64,000 bases of DNA from Actinomycetes bacterium (lineage in GTDB: Bacteria; Actinomycetota; Actinomycetes; Streptosporangiales; Streptosporangiaceae), in the NCBI GenBank assembly GCA_021793235.1, contig JAJYTD010000015.1, forward strand, positions 21,815-85,814, written 5' to 3'. Within the stretch, counting starts at the first letter, position 1; the number at the start of each line of letters is the position of its first letter. The notes under the pieces are model-generated. The model was not told where the DNA came from and ran no database searches. It saw nothing but the letters and a program-made list of their open reading frames with translations. The position numbers were made by a program, and so were the translations under genes. Of the stretch, positions 37,844-50,601 are shown piece by piece.

Positions 37844-38392
37844 ATGCCCGCGCTCACCGCTCTGCCGCCGATGCCCGAGGTGACGGTCCCGCTCGGCCTG
37901 CTCATCCCGAGCGGCTATGAGTACTACTTCAACGGCCGCCCCGACCGCGCCCGCTACACCCGCCGGGCCTTCGAGTTCCGCAGCGACCCGGTGTTCCTGC
38001 CGCTGGTACACGCTTTCCTGGACACCTGCGCGGCCGGGCAGAACGAGGAGTACCGGTACCTCTTCGATCTGCTGGGCACCGAACTGGCCGCCAACGCCAT
38101 CAAGCACACCCGCTCGGGCCTGCCCGACGGCACCTACACGCTGCGGGTGGACCGCTCGGCCACCGGCCTGACGCTCACCTGCCGCGACAACGGCGCCCTG
38201 GTCGACCACGGCCGCGGCCACCGGTACCGCAGCTATCTGGCCGCCGCCCGGTTCGGCGAACGCCTCGCCCACGAGGGCGGACGCGGCCTGGCCCTGGTGG
38301 ACAGCCTGGCCACCGCGTGGGGGGACAACGGCATCCCCGACCACCGCCAGGTCTGGTTCCGCCTGGACTACGACCTCACCGCAAGCGCCTGA
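37844..38392 (+). CDS. ATP-binding (HATPase_c / RsbW-like) regulatory protein
   Basis: The 182-residue protein has a GHKL ATPase fold as in anti-sigma-factor kinases: N-box [11 protein letters not shown] (80-90), G1-like [11 protein letters not shown] (113-123) and G2-like [14 protein letters not shown] (143-156). There is no receiver or membrane segment. Such single-domain proteins are widely encoded beside XRE-DUF5753/DUF397 pairs in actinomycetes (family knowledge), which is the case here, divergently. AAGGAG precedes the ATG. Whether it is a kinase or only an ATP-dependent binder is unknown. Confidence 0.88.
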   Translation: MPALTALPPMPEVTVPLGLLIPSGYEYYFNGRPDRARYTRRAFEFRSDPVFLPLVHAFLDTCAAGQNEEYRYLFDLLGTELAANAIKHTRSGLPDGTYTLRVDRSATGLTLTCRDNGALVDHGRGHRYRSYLAAARFGERLAHEGGRGLALVDSLATAWGDNGIPDHRQVWFRLDYDLTASA

Positions 38393-38406
38393 CCGCATGC
38401 CTGATT

Positions 38407-38474
38407 CCCGCCGATCTCGGGCGGACTTCCCCCTCACGCGCCGATGAGGGGAAAGTTCTCCCGAGATCGGCGGG
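38407..38474. repeat. Palindromic dispersed repeat, copy C
   Basis: CCCGCCGATCTCGGG (38407-38421) pairs perfectly with CCCGAGATCGGCGGG (38460-38474); the inner CTTCCCCCTCA and TGAGGGGAAAG arms also pair. It lies 15 bp after the HATPase gene and 86 bp before uvrB. Confidence 0.9.
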
Positions 38475-38559
38475 GTGTGGGTGCTGGCGGCGCGTCCCGG
38501 GTGTCACCGCCGGGTTCTACAGTTGGGAGGTACAGGGCAACACCAGTTCAGGGGGACGC

Positions 38560-40668
38560 ATGCGGCCGGTGACCGACATCCAGCGCAAGGCGGCGCCGTT
38601 CGAGGTGGTCTCGGACATGACCCCGGCGGGCGACCAGCCCGGCGCCATCGCGGAACTGGCCCGGCGGGTCCGGGCCGGCGATGAGCACAGCGTGCTGCTG
38701 GGCGCCACCGGCACCGGCAAGACCGCCACCGTGGCCTGGCTGGTGGAGCAGGTGCAGCGGCCCACCCTGGTCATGCAGCCCAACAAGACGCTGGCCGCAC
38801 AGTTCGCCAACGAACTGCGCGAGATGCTGCCCGACAACGCGGTCGAGTACTTCGTCTCCTACTACGACTACTACCAGCCTGAGGCCTACGTCCCCCAGAC
38901 CGACACCTACATCGAGAAGGACTCCTCGATCAACGACGAGGTGGAGCGGCTGCGGCACTCGGCCACGAACTCGCTGCTGACGCGGCGCGACACCATCGTG
39001 GTCGCCTCGGTGTCCTGCATCTACGGGCTGGGCACACCCCAGGAGTACGTGGACCGGATGGCCTCCCTGTCAGTGGGCATGGAGGTCGACCGCGACGATC
39101 TGCTGCGCAAGCTGGTCGAGATGCAGTACACCCGCAACGACGTGGCGTTCACCCGCGGCACCTTCCGGGTACGCGGCGACACCGTCGAGATCATCCCGGT
39201 CTATGAGGAGCTGGCGATCCGCATCGAGATGTTCGGTGACGAGATCGAGCGGCTGCTCACCCTGCACCCGCTCACCGGCGAGGTCCTGGGCGAGGCGGAG
39301 GAGATGTTCATCTTCCCCGCCTCCCACTACGTCGCCGGGCCCGAGCGCATGGAACGCGCGATCGCCGCCATCGAGGCCGAGCTCGCAACACGCCTTTCCG
39401 AGCTGGAGGCCCAGGGCAAGCTGCTGGAGGCTCAGCGGCTGCGGATGCGCACCACCTACGACATCGAGATGCTGCGCCAGGTGGGGACCTGCTCGGGAAT
39501 CGAGAACTACTCGCGGCACTTCGACGAGCGCGAACCCGGAAGCGCCCCCAACACCCTGCTCGACTACTTCCCCGAGGACTTCCTGCTCGTGGTGGACGAG
39601 TCCCACGTGACCGTCCCCCAGATCGGCGGCATGTACGAGGGCGACGCCTCCCGCAAGCGGACCCTGGTCGACCACGGCTTCCGGCTGCCCTCGGCCCTGG
39701 ACAACCGGCCGCTGAAGTGGGCGGAGTTCACCGAGCGGATCGGCCAGACCGTGTACCTGTCGGCCACACCGGGCTCCTATGAGCTGCAGCAGAGCGGCGG
39801 AGACGTGGTCGAGCAGGTCATCCGCCCCACCGGCCTGGTCGACCCCGAGGTCGTGGTCAAACCGACCGAAGGCCAGATCGACGACCTGGTGCACGAGATC
39901 CGCGAGCGCGCCGAGCGCGAGGAGCGGGTCCTGGTGACCACGCTGACCAAGAAGATGGCCGAGGACCTCACCGACTACTTCGCCGAACTGGACATCCGGG
40001 TGCGCTACCTGCACAGCGAGGTCGACACGCTGCGCCGCGTGGAGCTGCTGCGCGAACTGCGGGTGGGCGAGTTCGACGTCCTGGTCGGCATCAACCTGCT
40101 GCGCGAGGGCCTGGACCTGCCCGAGGTGTCGCTGGTGGCGATCCTGGACGCGGACAAGGAGGGGTTCCTGCGTTCGGCCACGTCGCTGATCCAGACGATC
40201 GGGCGGGCCGCTCGCAACGTCGCCGGACAGGTCCACATGTACGCCGACCAGGTCACCGACTCCATGCGCGAGGCCATCGACGAGACCAACCGGCGCCGCG
40301 CCAAGCAGCTGGCCTACAACGACGAGCACGGCATCGACCCGCAGCCGCTGCGCAAGAAGATCGCCGACATCCTGGACTCCCTGGCCCGCGAGGACGTTGA
40401 CACCGAGGAGCTGATGAGCTCCGGCTACCGGGGCGCCGGCAAGGGCCGGGCGCCGGTGCCCAAGCTGTCGGCGGCGGCGACGGGGGAGCGCTCCACGGCC
40501 ATCGAGCAGCTGCCGCGCGCCGAACTCGCCGACCTGATCGACCAGTTGGGGGAGCAGATGCACCAGGCAGCGGCCGACCTGCAGTTCGAGCTCGCGGCCC
40601 GGCTGCGCGACGAGATCAAGGAGCTCAAGCGCGAGCTGCGCGGGATGGACGCCGCGGGGATCGGCTGA
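38560..40668 (+). CDS. uvrB: Excinuclease ABC subunit B
   Basis: UvrB verifies DNA damage and positions UvrC in nucleotide excision repair. The 702-residue protein has Walker [35 protein letters not shown] (beta-hairpin region), the Walker B-like [13 protein letters not shown], helicase motifs [29 protein letters not shown] and QTIGRAARN, and a C-terminal UVR motif ([20 protein letters not shown]) that contacts UvrC. The ATG at 38560 follows GGGGGA; the frame is open upstream but only through palindrome copy C. Confidence 0.97.
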   Translation: MRPVTDIQRKAAPFEVVSDMTPAGDQPGAIAELARRVRAGDEHSVLLGATGTGKTATVAWLVEQVQRPTLVMQPNKTLAAQFANELREMLPDNAVEYFVSYYDYYQPEAYVPQTDTYIEKDSSINDEVERLRHSATNSLLTRRDTIVVASVSCIYGLGTPQEYVDRMASLSVGMEVDRDDLLRKLVEMQYTRNDVAFTRGTFRVRGDTVEIIPVYEELAIRIEMFGDEIERLLTLHPLTGEVLGEAEEMFIFPASHYVAGPERMERAIAAIEAELATRLSELEAQGKLLEAQRLRMRTTYDIEMLRQVGTCSGIENYSRHFDEREPGSAPNTLLDYFPEDFLLVVDESHVTVPQIGGMYEGDASRKRTLVDHGFRLPSALDNRPLKWAEFTERIGQTVYLSATPGSYELQQSGGDVVEQVIRPTGLVDPEVVVKPTEGQIDDLVHEIRERAEREERVLVTTLTKKMAEDLTDYFAELDIRVRYLHSEVDTLRRVELLRELRVGEFDVLVGINLLREGLDLPEVSLVAILDADKEGFLRSATSLIQTIGRAARNVAGQVHMYADQVTDSMREAIDETNRRRAKQLAYNDEHGIDPQPLRKKIADILDSLAREDVDTEELMSSGYRGAGKGRAPVPKLSAAATGERSTAIEQLPRAELADLIDQLGEQMHQAAADLQFELAARLRDEIKELKRELRGMDAAGIG

Positions 40669-41004
40669 GTCGGCCGGGGCCGATCGCGCCGCCTCCTCGC
40701 CGACTGGGGAGACCGATACGGCGTCCGGGCGGATGCGCCGCGGGGCTGGGGCGGTGTGCGTGCGCGAGGTCGATGACCGATCGGATACGGTAGTGCCGTC
40801 GGTATTGCTCCTCTGAAATTGCACAGCGACAATCGCGAAACAAATTCACCAACATTGCCTCATATGCCGGGTGAAGATGAGCGTGAGACGCTACCGTGAT
40901 TGTGCTTACAAAACGACGGTAAGTGACCGCGAACTCGGTTCTGGCCAACTGTGCCACCGAGGCGAGACACGGGCGCGTGGGGTATGTGTGGCCAGGGAGG
41001 TGGG
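40669..41004. other. Intergenic region with A+T-rich pocket
   Basis: No gene is supported in these 336 bp. The interval 40800-40930 is markedly A+T-richer than its surroundings and has several short dyads (for example CTTACAAAACG-ACGGTAAG near 40903-40922). It probably contains the promoter for the GNAT gene at 41005 and may include a small RNA or regulator site; I cannot identify one. Confidence 0.4.
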
Positions 41005-42000
41005 ATGGGCGGTTACGTCGCCCGGGTACGGCAGGATGACCTGCCCAGCGGCAGTGCTGAATTCGAACTGCTGGTGCAGTCGGTGGCGCAGCGGTGGAAG
41101 GCGATCGATCCGCTGCTGCCCGCGCCGTCTCACCCGCGCCCGAGCCCCTATCCACTGCTGACCGTCAGCGACGAGTCGGGCCGTCCGGTGGCGACGGGGA
41201 CGATGCGCTACTCCTGGTACCAGCCCGGCGAGGTCGGCCGTACATGGGGCGTACCCGACCAGCACTGGCTCACCCCGATCGTCGGCGGCCCCGACCCCGG
41301 GCGCGCCCTCGACTCGCTGCTCTCCAGTTGGCGGGACCAGCTGGCGGAGCTGCCCACCGGTACCGGTTCGGAGTCCGCCGCACAGCTCGTCTGGCCCGCG
41401 CGCGATATCAGCGGCGTCCTCCCCCTGCAGCAGCACGGTCTGCAGCCCTACAGCGTCCTGGCGGCCCGTCAGCGCCGCAGGGGCGTTCCGCCGTCCCTGC
41501 CCCCGCGCGACGTCTCCATCCGGCTCGCCGACGGCCAGGACCTGCCGCAGGTGGTGAGCCTGCTCATGGAGGAGCACCGCTACGAACAGTACTTCGGCGG
41601 AGTGTTCATCCAGGCGGAGACCGCCGAGCAGACCCGGCGCGTTGCAGCGCGGGCACTCACCCGGTCGCCTTCGTGGATCTGGCTGGCCGAGCGGCGCGGC
41701 CGCCCGGTCGGGCTGGTCTGGGTCTCCCCGCCCGACCGTGCCCGATGGGCGGAACCGCTGGTCAGCGCTGCTCCCGTTGCGCACATCGGGTACGCCGTCG
41801 TGGCCGAGGAGGAGCGCGGGAACGGGATCGGTACGGCCCTCATCGGCCAGGCCCACCAGGCGCTGGACACCCACGGCGCCGCGGTGACACTGCTCAACTA
41901 CGCGATGATGAACCCGTTGTCCGGCCCGTTCTGGAACCGCATGGGGTACCGGCCGATCTGGACGACGTGGGAGATCCGCCCGGCACTCGCGATGCGCTGA
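41005..42000 (+). CDS. GNAT-family N-acetyltransferase
   Basis: The 331-residue protein has a GNAT domain in its C-terminal half: RLADGQDLPQVVSLLMEEHR, then VAHIGYAVVAEEERGNGIGTALIGQA with the acetyl-CoA loop ERGNGIG, and a final GPFWNRMGYRP. The N-terminal half (HPRPSPYPLLTVSDESGRPV, RDQLAELPTG) may be a second, degenerate GNAT fold, making this a tandem type; that is inference. The ATG at 41005 follows AGGGAGG; the upstream ATG at 40951 lacks one. Substrate unknown. Confidence 0.85.
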   Translation: MGGYVARVRQDDLPSGSAEFELLVQSVAQRWKAIDPLLPAPSHPRPSPYPLLTVSDESGRPVATGTMRYSWYQPGEVGRTWGVPDQHWLTPIVGGPDPGRALDSLLSSWRDQLAELPTGTGSESAAQLVWPARDISGVLPLQQHGLQPYSVLAARQRRRGVPPSLPPRDVSIRLADGQDLPQVVSLLMEEHRYEQYFGGVFIQAETAEQTRRVAARALTRSPSWIWLAERRGRPVGLVWVSPPDRARWAEPLVSAAPVAHIGYAVVAEEERGNGIGTALIGQAHQALDTHGAAVTLLNYAMMNPLSGPFWNRMGYRPIWTTWEIRPALAMR

Positions 42001-42107
42001 CGCGCCGCCCCGCGGCCACAAGAGCAGCCGCCCAAGAGGCCTGATACCGGCGATGGCTATGCTGACCGCGAATGATCAGGGCGGACCAGGCATGAGGTGA
42101 GCGCGCT

Positions 42108-45594
<3,487 letters not shown>

Positions 45595-45781
45595 CCCGGT
45601 GTTGCGGAAGCGAGGGTGGTAGGAGCGGGGCTGCCGGTGAAGTCCCGGCAACCCGAAAACCCGAAATTCCACTCGGGCACGCCGTCCATGCGGATCCATC
45701 GGGCAATGGCCGATCACTGCTCTGCCGGGACGAATACTGTCTATAGTGGAGGAGAAGCGGGTCGAGTAAGGAGATCATCTG

Positions 45782-46336
45782 ATGGCGATGCCTGTTTCGC
45801 ACGCGGAACATGATCTCGCCGCGGTCGCCGATCACTTGACCCCTCCCGAGGGGTATCGGGTCGAGATCATCGAAGGGAATCTGGTCGTGTCTCCGGCCCC
45901 CGTGGGCCCGCATATCAAGATCGCCTCCCGGCTGCAGTACGCTCTGCGTGGACTGCTGCCGAGCGATCTGGAGATCGCCCAGACCACCACCCTGCTCGTC
46001 CCTGCTACCGGGGAGCGCTACGTGCCCGATCTGGTGGTGCTTCCCGACGTGCTGTTGGACGAGCGGATCTGGAAATTCCCTGCGACGGATGCGTTGCTCA
46101 CGGTGGAGATCACCTCGCCGGGTAACGCGGACACCGACCGGGTGAAGAAGCCTCGAGGGTATGCGCTTGGGGATGTTCCGGCGTACCTGCTGATCGACAC
46201 CGAACACGAGCAGTGGACGCTGTTCGAAGAGCCGGAGAACGCTGTCTACCAGCGGCAGACGCAGGTGAAAACCGGTGCGAAGCTCGCCCTGCCGCACCCC
46301 TTCACGGGGCCGATCGACACCGGCCGCATCGCCTGA
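45782..46336 (+). CDS. Uma2 family endonuclease-like protein (DUF820)
   Basis: The 184-residue protein has the Uma2 (PD-(D/E)XK-like) core: GYRVEIIEGNLVVSPAP, RYVPDLVVLPD (metal-binding Asp), LLTVEITSPGNADTDR and KPRGYALGDVPAYLLID. Members are abundant in cyanobacteria and actinobacteria; the biological role is unknown despite the endonuclease label. AAGGAG lies before the ATG, and TATAGT at 45742-45747 is a likely -10 box, so it has its own transcription unit. It interrupts an otherwise conserved pyrG-NUDIX-xerD order. Confidence 0.88.
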   Translation: MAMPVSHAEHDLAAVADHLTPPEGYRVEIIEGNLVVSPAPVGPHIKIASRLQYALRGLLPSDLEIAQTTTLLVPATGERYVPDLVVLPDVLLDERIWKFPATDALLTVEITSPGNADTDRVKKPRGYALGDVPAYLLIDTEHEQWTLFEEPENAVYQRQTQVKTGAKLALPHPFTGPIDTGRIA

Positions 46337-46483
46337 GCGTTCGAAGAACCCGCCCCTTTGCCACCGCTGTCTCCGCCGTAGGCGGACTCTGTCCGCTTTT
46401 CCCACTTGGTGGGGTATCGCCGTGTCTCCCCGGGAAATCTGGGCGGCTATGGCATCATCTTCCCCGGAAACAGGGGAAGTCAG

Positions 46484-47497
46484 GTGATCGCGACGGTAGT
46501 CGAGCAGCACGGTCCTCACAGCGCGGAGCCCGGCCCCGCGCTGGTTTCGGCGGTGCGCGGCTACCTCGACCACCTCACCGTGGAGCGCGGCCTGGCCGCC
46601 AACACCCTCAGTTCCTACCGTCGCGACCTACGGCGCTACCTGGCGTTTCTGGCGGAGTGCGGGATCGCCTCCCTGGCTGCGGTGAGCGAATCCGACGTCA
46701 GCGAATTCCTCCGGCGGCTGCGCGAAGGCGACGACACCCACCCGCCACTGGGCGGCAACTCCGCCGGGCGGGCGGTTGTGGCGGTGCGCGGGCTGCACCG
46801 CTTCGCGCTGCGCGAGGGACTCACCGCGGGGGATCCCGCGCGCGAGGTCCGGCCTCCATCGCCGACGCGCCGCCTGCCCAAGGCGGTGTCGCTGGAGGCG
46901 ATCGAAGCACTGCTGGCGGCGGTCGGTTCGGCGGACCCGCGTGCGCTGCGCGACCGGGCCCTGCTGGAACTGCTGTACGGCACGGGTGCGCGGATCTCCG
47001 AGGCGGTCGGGTTGGACGTCGACGACATCGCCCGCCTGGTGGAACCGGAGGAGACCGAACCGCTGGATGCGGAGCAGGGGGTCAGCGTCGTCCGGTTCCG
47101 CGGCAAGGGCGGCAAGGAGCGGCTGGTGCCGGTCGGCCGGTTCGCCCGGCGCGCCATCGACGACTACCTGGTCCGCGCCCGTCCGGTGCTGGCGGCTTCG
47201 GGGCACGGTACCGCCGCCCTCTTCCTGAACGCGCGCGGCGGTCGGCTGACCCGGCAGGGGGCCTGGGCGGTCCTGCGGGCGGCTGCCGCACGGGCCGGGC
47301 TCAGCAACGTGTCACCGCACACGCTGCGGCATTCGTTCGCCACCCATCTTCTCGACGGCGGTGCCGACGTGCGGGTCGTCCAAGAACTCCTGGGGCACGC
47401 CTCGGTGACCACGACCCAGGTGTACACGCTGGTCACCGTGGACCGCCTGAGGGAGGTCTACGCGGCCAGCCATCCCCGCGCGAACGCGGCGCGGTGA
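46484..47497 (+). CDS. xerD: Site-specific tyrosine recombinase XerD
   Basis: XerD resolves chromosome dimers at dif with XerC. The 337-residue protein has a SAM-like N-terminal core-binding domain ([20 protein letters not shown]) and a catalytic domain with Arg in [12 protein letters not shown], Lys in [13 protein letters not shown], His-x-x-Arg in [14 protein letters not shown], His in [11 protein letters not shown] and the nucleophile in QVYTLVT. An insert (~185-200) lengthens it relative to E. coli XerD. GTG at 46484 follows AGGGGAAG; the frame is open further upstream without similarity. It precedes parA-scpAB as in many actinobacteria. Confidence 0.93.
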   Translation: MIATVVEQHGPHSAEPGPALVSAVRGYLDHLTVERGLAANTLSSYRRDLRRYLAFLAECGIASLAAVSESDVSEFLRRLREGDDTHPPLGGNSAGRAVVAVRGLHRFALREGLTAGDPAREVRPPSPTRRLPKAVSLEAIEALLAAVGSADPRALRDRALLELLYGTGARISEAVGLDVDDIARLVEPEETEPLDAEQGVSVVRFRGKGGKERLVPVGRFARRAIDDYLVRARPVLAASGHGTAALFLNARGGRLTRQGAWAVLRAAAARAGLSNVSPHTLRHSFATHLLDGGADVRVVQELLGHASVTTTQVYTLVTVDRLREVYAASHPRANAAR

Positions 47498-47758
47498 GCG
47501 GAGCCACCGGTGCTGATTCGCAGAGCGTGGTGGCTCGGGCGGTGGAGTGAGGCAGGAGTCGTGAGCGCGGTGGGGGCGGACTGGTGTGTTCCACGGCCGG
47601 TGAACCCGTAGAGTGTCGCGTTGAACGACCCTATGCCGACGTTCTAGAGTCGCGGCACGACGGGTTGTTGCTGTCGACATATTGAGTTTTTCCGACGGCC
47701 GGTCGGCCGGTACGCCCGATCGTCTGGTCATGGCCGGTCCGTAGGGAGGTCAAGGGTT

Positions 47759-48724
47759 GTGAGCTGGTCGGAATACGGCGATGCGGAGACGGCGAACGCC
47801 GCTCCCATCGGCGAGGACGCACCGGAGGGATCGGCGAGCAGCCCTTGGGGGGAAACACACAGCACGGGGGCGGCACTGCAAGCGAACAGACCCAAACCGG
47901 AATTCCCGGAGCCGGAGCCGGTGGATTCCCACGGCCCGGCACGCATCGTGGCGCTGTGCAACCAGAAGGGCGGCGTCGGTAAGACCACCACGACCATCAA
48001 CCTCGGCGCGGCCATCGCGGAGTACGGCAGGCGGGTCCTGCTCGTCGACTTCGACCCGCAGGGCGCGCTGTCCGTCGGGCTGGGCCGACTCGATCCCCGT
48101 GAACTCGACCTGACCGTGTACAACCTGCTCATGCAGCGCGATGTCACGGTCGAGGACGTGCTGCTCAAGACCGACGTCGACGGCCTCGACCTCATTCCGA
48201 GCAACATCGACCTGTCCGCGGCCGAGGTCCAGCTGGTGGGCGAGGTGGCCCGCGAGCAGATGCTCGCCCGTGCGCTGCGCCCGGTGATCGACGACTACGA
48301 CGTCGTCCTCATCGACTGCCAGCCGTCGCTGGGCCTGCTCACCGTGAACGCGCTCACCGCTGCCGACGGGGTCATCGTGCCGCTGGAGTGCGAGTTCTTC
48401 GCGCTGCGCGGTGTCGCCCTGCTCATGGACACCATCCAGAAGGTCCAGGAGCGGCTGAACGAGCGGCTGGTCATCGACGGCTTCCTCGGAACCATGTACG
48501 ACCCGCGCACGCTGCACGCGCGCGAGGTACTGGCGACCATCATCGACGGATTCGGCGATCAGGTGTACGGCACCGTCATCAACCGGACCGTCCGCTTCCC
48601 CGACGCCACCGTCGCAGGAGAACCCATCACCCGGTTCGACTCGTCTTCGGCGGGAGCCAACGCGTACCGGGATCTAGCCAAGGAGGTGCTGGCCAGGTGG
48701 CCAATCAGCGGTCACGACGCGTGA
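47759..48724 (+). CDS. parA: ParA/Soj family ATPase
   Basis: The 321-residue protein has ~60 low-complexity N-terminal residues, then a ParA ATPase: deviant Walker A CNQKGGVGKTTTTINLGAA, VLLVDFDPQGALSVGLG, VLIDCQPSLGLLTVNAL and VIVPLECEFFALRG. It is not the oriC-linked ParA (no parB or gid genes nearby) but the second ParA found upstream of scpAB in actinobacteria. GGGAGG precedes the GTG at 47759. It overlaps the next gene by 28 bp. Confidence 0.92.
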   Translation: MSWSEYGDAETANAAPIGEDAPEGSASSPWGETHSTGAALQANRPKPEFPEPEPVDSHGPARIVALCNQKGGVGKTTTTINLGAAIAEYGRRVLLVDFDPQGALSVGLGRLDPRELDLTVYNLLMQRDVTVEDVLLKTDVDGLDLIPSNIDLSAAEVQLVGEVAREQMLARALRPVIDDYDVVLIDCQPSLGLLTVNALTAADGVIVPLECEFFALRGVALLMDTIQKVQERLNERLVIDGFLGTMYDPRTLHAREVLATIIDGFGDQVYGTVINRTVRFPDATVAGEPITRFDSSSAGANAYRDLAKEVLARWPISGHDA

Positions 48725-49092
48725 TCCTGCCGGGAGCCGACGAGCTGTTCTTCCGCCCGTCCGAGCCCGCTGGGCCTGAGCCCGCACCCCGATTGGACGA
48801 TTCACCGGCGGCCCCCGCCGCGCAGCCCGCACCCGCCAAGAGCCGGACGCGGGTGCGGCAGACGCGCGCGCCGCGGTCCAGCGGTCGGCAGCGCCACGAC
48901 GAGAAGATCACGGTCTACATCTCCGCGCCCGAACTTCTCGCCTTGGAGCAGGCCCGGTTGACGCTGCGCGCCGACCACGGCCTCACAGCCGACCGGGGCA
49001 GGATCGTCCGCGAGGCCGTGGCCGTGCTGCTCGCCGACTTCGAGGAGTACGGCGACTCCAGCATGCTGGTGCAGCGGCTGACCGGCGAGTGA
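48697..49092 (+). CDS. Ribbon-helix-helix-like small protein between parA and scpA
   Basis: The 131-residue protein has a basic, Pro/Ala-rich N-terminal half and a C-terminal ~55-residue domain: DEKITVYISAPELLALEQAR, TADRGRIVREAVAVLLADFE. The beta strand followed by two helices resembles ribbon-helix-helix DNA-binding domains. By analogy with ParG/Omega partners of ParA it may bind DNA or stimulate the ATPase (inference). GTG at 48697 follows AGGAGG and lies inside the end of parA. Confidence 0.7.
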   Translation: MANQRSRRVILPGADELFFRPSEPAGPEPAPRLDDSPAAPAAQPAPAKSRTRVRQTRAPRSSGRQRHDEKITVYISAPELLALEQARLTLRADHGLTADRGRIVREAVAVLLADFEEYGDSSMLVQRLTGE

Positions 49093-49150
49093 CCGGACAT
49101 CGGTCGGACGCCGCCAGAAGGAAGACCGTGCCCACGACAGTCGTCGCCGC

Positions 49151-50002
49151 ATGAGCGCTGGGGAGTCCGAGAAGGCCGGAGAGGAGGAGGCCGCCGAAGG
49201 TGGCTTCCAGGTGCACCTGGACAACTTCGAAGGCCCCTTCGACCTGCTGCTGGGGTTGATCTCCAAGCACAAGCTGGACATCACCGAAGTGTCGCTGTCG
49301 AAGGTCACCGACGAGTTCATCGCCCACATCACGGCGCTCGGTGACATCTGGGACCTGGACCAGGCCAGCCACTTCCTGCTGGTGGCGGCCACGCTGCTGG
49401 ACCTCAAAGCGGCGCGGCTGCTGCCGCGGGGGGAGATCGAGGACGAGGCCGACCTCGCCCTGCTGGAGGCGCGCGACCTGCTGTTCGCGCGGCTGCTGCA
49501 GTACCGCGCCTACAAGGAGGTCGCGGCCGTGTTCGCCGGCCGGATCGGTGCGCAGGGGCGCCGCTTTCCGCGTGCGGTGCGGTTGGAGCCGCGGTTCGCC
49601 GAGTCCCGGCCGGACGTGTTCATCAGGCTGGGGCCGCAGGAGTTCGCCGCGCTGGCCGCGCGGACACTTGCGCCCAAGGAGCCGCCGAGCGTCCCCGTCA
49701 CCCACATCCACCAGGCCAGGACATCAGTACGCGAACAGGCGGCCCTGGTGGTGGAGGCGTTGCGGGCCGATGGAACGCTGACGTTCGCGCAGCTGACGGC
49801 CGACTGCACCGGTACCTTCGAGGTCGTGGCGCGGTTTCTGGCTCTACTGGAGCTGTACCGCGAGGCCAACGTCGGCTTCGATCAGCCCGAGCCGCTCGGG
49901 GAACTGACCGTGACCTGGACCGGCAGCACCGAAGGCGCGGTCGCGGTCGCCGACGAGTACGAAGACGTGGACAAGGACGGCGAAAGCGAGGAGCGGACGT
50001 GA
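49151..50002 (+). CDS. scpA: Segregation and condensation protein A
   Basis: ScpA is the kleisin that bridges SMC heads. The 283-residue protein has VHLDNFEGPFDLLLGLISKH and KLDITEVSLSKVTDEF at the N-terminus, SHFLLVAATLLDLKAARLLP, and a C-terminal winged helix (LVVEALRADGTLTFAQLTAD, VVARFLALLELYREANV). A short acidic tail follows. It overlaps scpB by 4 bp (GTGA), the usual arrangement. Start ATG at 49151. Confidence 0.96.
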   Translation: MSAGESEKAGEEEAAEGGFQVHLDNFEGPFDLLLGLISKHKLDITEVSLSKVTDEFIAHITALGDIWDLDQASHFLLVAATLLDLKAARLLPRGEIEDEADLALLEARDLLFARLLQYRAYKEVAAVFAGRIGAQGRRFPRAVRLEPRFAESRPDVFIRLGPQEFAALAARTLAPKEPPSVPVTHIHQARTSVREQAALVVEALRADGTLTFAQLTADCTGTFEVVARFLALLELYREANVGFDQPEPLGELTVTWTGSTEGAVAVADEYEDVDKDGESEERT

Positions 50003-50601
50003 GTGCGGGGGAGGACACCGCGGCAAAGCGGCGGGCCGACGGCGGCGCGCACGCCGAACTGCGGCGCGGTCTGGAAGCGGTGCTGATGGTGGTGGACCAG
50101 CCGGTCGCCGAGTACGACCTCGCGCGCGCCTTCGACCGCCCGGTGCAGACCATCGCCGCGGCGCTGGCCGAACTCTCCCAGGAATACACCGACCAGGGGC
50201 GGGGCTTTGATCTGCGCCAGGTGGCCGAAGGGTGGCGCGTCTACACCCGGCCCGAGTGCGCGGACATCGTCGAGCACTTCCTCAAGGAGGGCCAGGAGGT
50301 GCGGCTGACCCAGGCCGCACTGGAGACCATGGCGGTCGTCGCCTACCGTCAGCCGGTCTCGCGCGGCCGCGTCTCGGCTGTACGGGGTGTGAACTGTGAT
50401 GGAGTTATGCGTACCCTCGTATTGAGAGGACTGATCGAAGAGGCCGGGCACGACCCGGAGTCGGGCGCGCTGCTCTACCGCACCACGAACTACTTCCTGG
50501 AGCGTCTCGGCCTGCGCAGCCTCGACGAACTTCCCGATCTGGCGCCATTCCTGCCTGACGACATCGAAGGTTTAGACGACACCGGTGAGCACACCACATA
50601 A
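49999..50601 (+). CDS. scpB: Segregation and condensation protein B
   Basis: ScpB dimers bind ScpA and complete the SMC-ScpAB complex. The 200-residue protein consists of two winged-helix domains with AELRRGLEAVLMVVDQPV, EEGQ-type linker VEHFLKEGQEVRLTQAALET and VAYRQPVSRGRVSAVRGVN. GTG at 49999 is coupled to scpA, and the 3' end overlaps rluB by 17 bp, so scpA-scpB-rluB is one unit. Confidence 0.96.
   Translation: MSAGEDTAAKRRADGGAHAELRRGLEAVLMVVDQPVAEYDLARAFDRPVQTIAAALAELSQEYTDQGRGFDLRQVAEGWRVYTRPECADIVEHFLKEGQEVRLTQAALETMAVVAYRQPVSRGRVSAVRGVNCDGVMRTLVLRGLIEEAGHDPESGALLYRTTNYFLERLGLRSLDELPDLAPFLPDDIEGLDDTGEHTT

Noticed and set aside
40669..41004. Extended N-terminus of the GNAT protein from 40951
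   Set aside because: The added 18 residues are atypical and the ATG at 41005 has a strong AGGGAGG site.
47590..47612. parS-like site before parA
   Set aside because: TGTTCCACGGCCGGTGAACC only loosely matches TGTTTCACGTGAAACA and no parB gene is in the window.
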